Assembly: GCA_016182965.1 (NCBI GenBank)
Contig: JACPFM010000077.1
Span: 1 to 42,433 of the forward strand
Direction of reading: 5' to 3'
Origin: Deltaproteobacteria bacterium
Lineage (GTDB): Bacteria > Myxococcota_A > Polyangia > Polyangiales > JADJMO01
DNA: 42,433 bases
This document shows, one piece after another, positions 41,039 to 42,433 of this stretch. The translations under genes and the position numbers were made by a program. How positions within the stretch are numbered: position 1 is the stretch's first letter; each line of letters starts with the position of its first letter. Under the pieces are notes generated by a model. It did no database searches, was not told the DNA's origin, and saw only the letters and a list, made by a program, of their open reading frames with translations.

Positions 41039-41572
41039 TCAGCGCCGCTGCTCGGAGACCGACGTCCGGCCGTTCACCAGCAGCTTCAGCGACTCGCGCG
41101 TGAACGCGTCGATGTCGTCGGGCATGCGGCTGGTGACGAGGTTGCCGTCGACGACCACCTCGCGATCGACGACGTGGGCGCCGGTGTGGCGTAGATCGCT
41201 CTGCACCGTCTTCCACGCGGTGAGCGTCTTGCCCTTCACCATGTCCGCGGTCATCAGCAGCTGCGGCCCGTGGCAGATCGCGAAGATCGGCTTGCGGGCG
41301 AAGCCCTTGGTGAACTCGACGAACCGTGGATCGCCGCGGAGCTTGTCCGGCGAGTGGCCGCCGGGGATGAACAGCGCGTCGAACTCTTCCGGACGCACCT
41401 CGGCGATCGACTTGTCGGTGGTGAACCGTTCGCGGCCCTTCTTGCCCTTGAGCTCCTGACGAGCCTCGCTGCCGATGACCAAGACCTCGTGGCCGGCGAA
41501 GAGGAAGCTGTCGTACGGGTCGCGGAACTCCGAGTCCTCGAAGCCGTCCGCGAGCAGGCAGGCGATGCGCAT
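41039..41572 (-). CDS. DJ-1/PfpI family protein
   Basis: This 177-residue protein has the catalytic cysteine elbow AICHGPQLL (Cys100, His101) and the acid Glu12 (GFEDSEF) of the PfpI/YhbO branch, with GGHSPDKLRGD. Members are deglycases, proteases or stress chaperones; activity is not settled by sequence. A ribosome-binding site (GGAGGA) is in front of the ATG at 41572. The space 41573-41730 shows no gene or clear signal. Confidence 0.92.
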   Translation of the reverse strand: MRIACLLADGFEDSEFRDPYDSFLFAGHEVLVIGSEARQELKGKKGRERFTTDKSIAEVRPEEFDALFIPGGHSPDKLRGDPRFVEFTKGFARKPIFAICHGPQLLMTADMVKGKTLTAWKTVQSDLRHTGAHVVDREVVVDGNLVTSRMPDDIDAFTRESLKLLVNGRTSVSEQRR

Positions 41573-41730
41573 GGCGGATCCTCCTCCGTCTCGCGCGTGC
41601 GATCCCCGTGCCCGAGACTCGGTCGTCGGTCGTCTCGGTCAGCGCGGAAAGCAGCTGAGCGGCACGACCGGGCTCGGCGGCCAACCCGCGTCAGCAGGAC
41701 AACGACGCACGAAACTCCGCCCCCCCCTTA

Positions 41731-42433
41731 TCACCCCTTCCCGAGCTGCGCCTCGAGCTCCGCGACGCGCGCGAGCGCCGCCTCCTTCGCCGCGCGCTCC
41801 GCCTCCCTCGCCGCGCGCTCCGCCTCCTTCGCCGCGCGCTCGCGCTCCTCGGCCGTCAGCCACCACTGCGTGCCCTCGCGATCGTCGGCGACGCGCAGCC
41901 GCTGCCCCTCGTGCACCGCGACCGCCCACGCCGACAGCAGGGGCGACCACGCCGGTCCTTCGCCGGCGTAGATGCGACGGAACCCGTCGTCCTCCCGCCG
42001 CCAGATCTGGATCCGGTTCGGACCGCCGCCGCTTCTCGGCCCGACCAGCTTCGGATCGAACACCCACAGCTCCTCGACGCCGGCCGCCGCGCACTTCTCC
42101 GGCGCGGTCGCGTAGTCCTTGCGCGGCTTGCTGCTGACCACCTCGATCGCGAGCCGCGGCGCAACGTGCCCCCGCTTCCACGTGCACAGGCTCTCGAGCT
42201 CGTCGCCCTCGGGGGTGCGCGGCTCGATCACGCACAGATCGGGGTCGACCCCGACGTTCGGCTCGCGCTCCTCCCAGCGCACGGCGAGGTTGCGCGCGAC
42301 CTGCGCGGAGCGACCGGTGCGCGCGACCCAGGCGAGCAGGATCGCCTTGAGCAGATCGATGGTCTGATCGTGCGGCTGCGACTCGGGCACGGGCTCCTCC
42401 GGGAGCGTCCAGTCCGGGCGCGTGCGCGGGATC
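41731..42433 (-). CDS. Uma2 (DUF820) family endonuclease-like protein, 5' end outside window
   Basis: The frame has 219 residues from the GTG at 42390, but it is open to the end of the window and reads on as IPRTRPDWTLPEEPVPESQ, so the true start lies past 42433. The PD-(D/E)XK core is visible as GVDPDLCVIEP and LAIEVVSSKPRKD (Glu and Lys of the motif). These proteins are abundant in cyanobacteria and myxobacteria; their function is unknown, although the fold is that of nucleases. The last 40 residues are an Ala/Glu/Arg coiled coil (AAKEAERAAREAE), encoded by a near-perfect DNA repeat. Confidence 0.88.
   Translation of the reverse strand, partial: IPRTRPDWTLPEEPVPESQPHDQTIDLLKAILLAWVARTGRSAQVARNLAVRWEEREPNVGVDPDLCVIEPRTPEGDELESLCTWKRGHVAPRLAIEVVSSKPRKDYATAPEKCAAAGVEELWVFDPKLVGPRSGGGPNRIQIWRREDDGFRRIYAGEGPAWSPLLSAWAVAVHEGQRLRVADDREGTQWWLTAEERERAAKEAERAAREAERAAKEAALARVAELEAQLGKG

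Overview
The window is very GC-rich, densely coded DNA. It is most likely chromosomal DNA of a myxobacterium (phylum Myxococcota, Polyangiales-like). The evidence is the base composition and codon use, the many predicted lipoproteins, and three large surface proteins ending in a MYXO-CTERM-like tail (Cys, then a hydrophobic helix, then an Arg cluster). Species cannot be read from the sequence. I saw no rRNA, tRNA, CRISPR array, prophage or transposase gene.

Layout. (1) 1-770: hexanucleotide GCCTGC/GCGCCT arrays on both sides of a small four-helix-bundle (S23/Avd-type) gene. (2) 769-3146: a membrane protein, a SAM methyltransferase and an MlaD/MCE lipid-transport protein. (3) 3318-6241 (minus): a tightly coupled three-gene unit with a possible V4R-like protein, a Pro/Glu-rich repeat protein and an aldo/keto reductase. 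(4) 6299-12881: a secreted protein of unknown function, a subtilisin-like protease and a giant kelch/Cys-rich lipoprotein. (5) 13149-20295: the NAD(P)HX repair enzyme Nnr, a propeller-phosphatase fusion lipoprotein, a small protein, a SprT-like metallopeptidase and a formylglycine-generating-enzyme-like lipoprotein. (6) 20297-24070: a propeller lipoprotein, a short acidic secreted protein, a repeat-rich intergenic region with a 164-bp palindromic element, then a Nudix hydrolase, SurE and a cold-shock protein. (7) 24298-30229: PssA, a second kelch/Cys-rich lipoprotein, acetyl-CoA synthetase and a small gene. (8) 30317-35048 (minus): a five-gene unit of amidohydrolase, MerR-type regulator, alpha/beta-hydrolase and two small lipoproteins, facing a histidine phosphatase across a promoter region that holds a perfect inverted repeat. 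(9) 36011-42433: a nested inverted heptanucleotide repeat, RNase HI, a PQQ-like propeller lipoprotein, a crotonase, a VOC protein, a methyltransferase, an orphan CcmB, a PfpI/DJ-1 protein and a Uma2 nuclease-family gene that runs off the window.

Most genes are housekeeping or envelope functions. The less ordinary material is the repeat architecture (hexamer arrays, the palindromic element and the mirrored heptad element with dispersed copies), the pair of giant surface proteins that appear to carry anchoring signals at both ends, the MerR-centred operon, and -10-like hexamers lying 7-18 bases before several ATG codons, which suggests leaderless transcripts.
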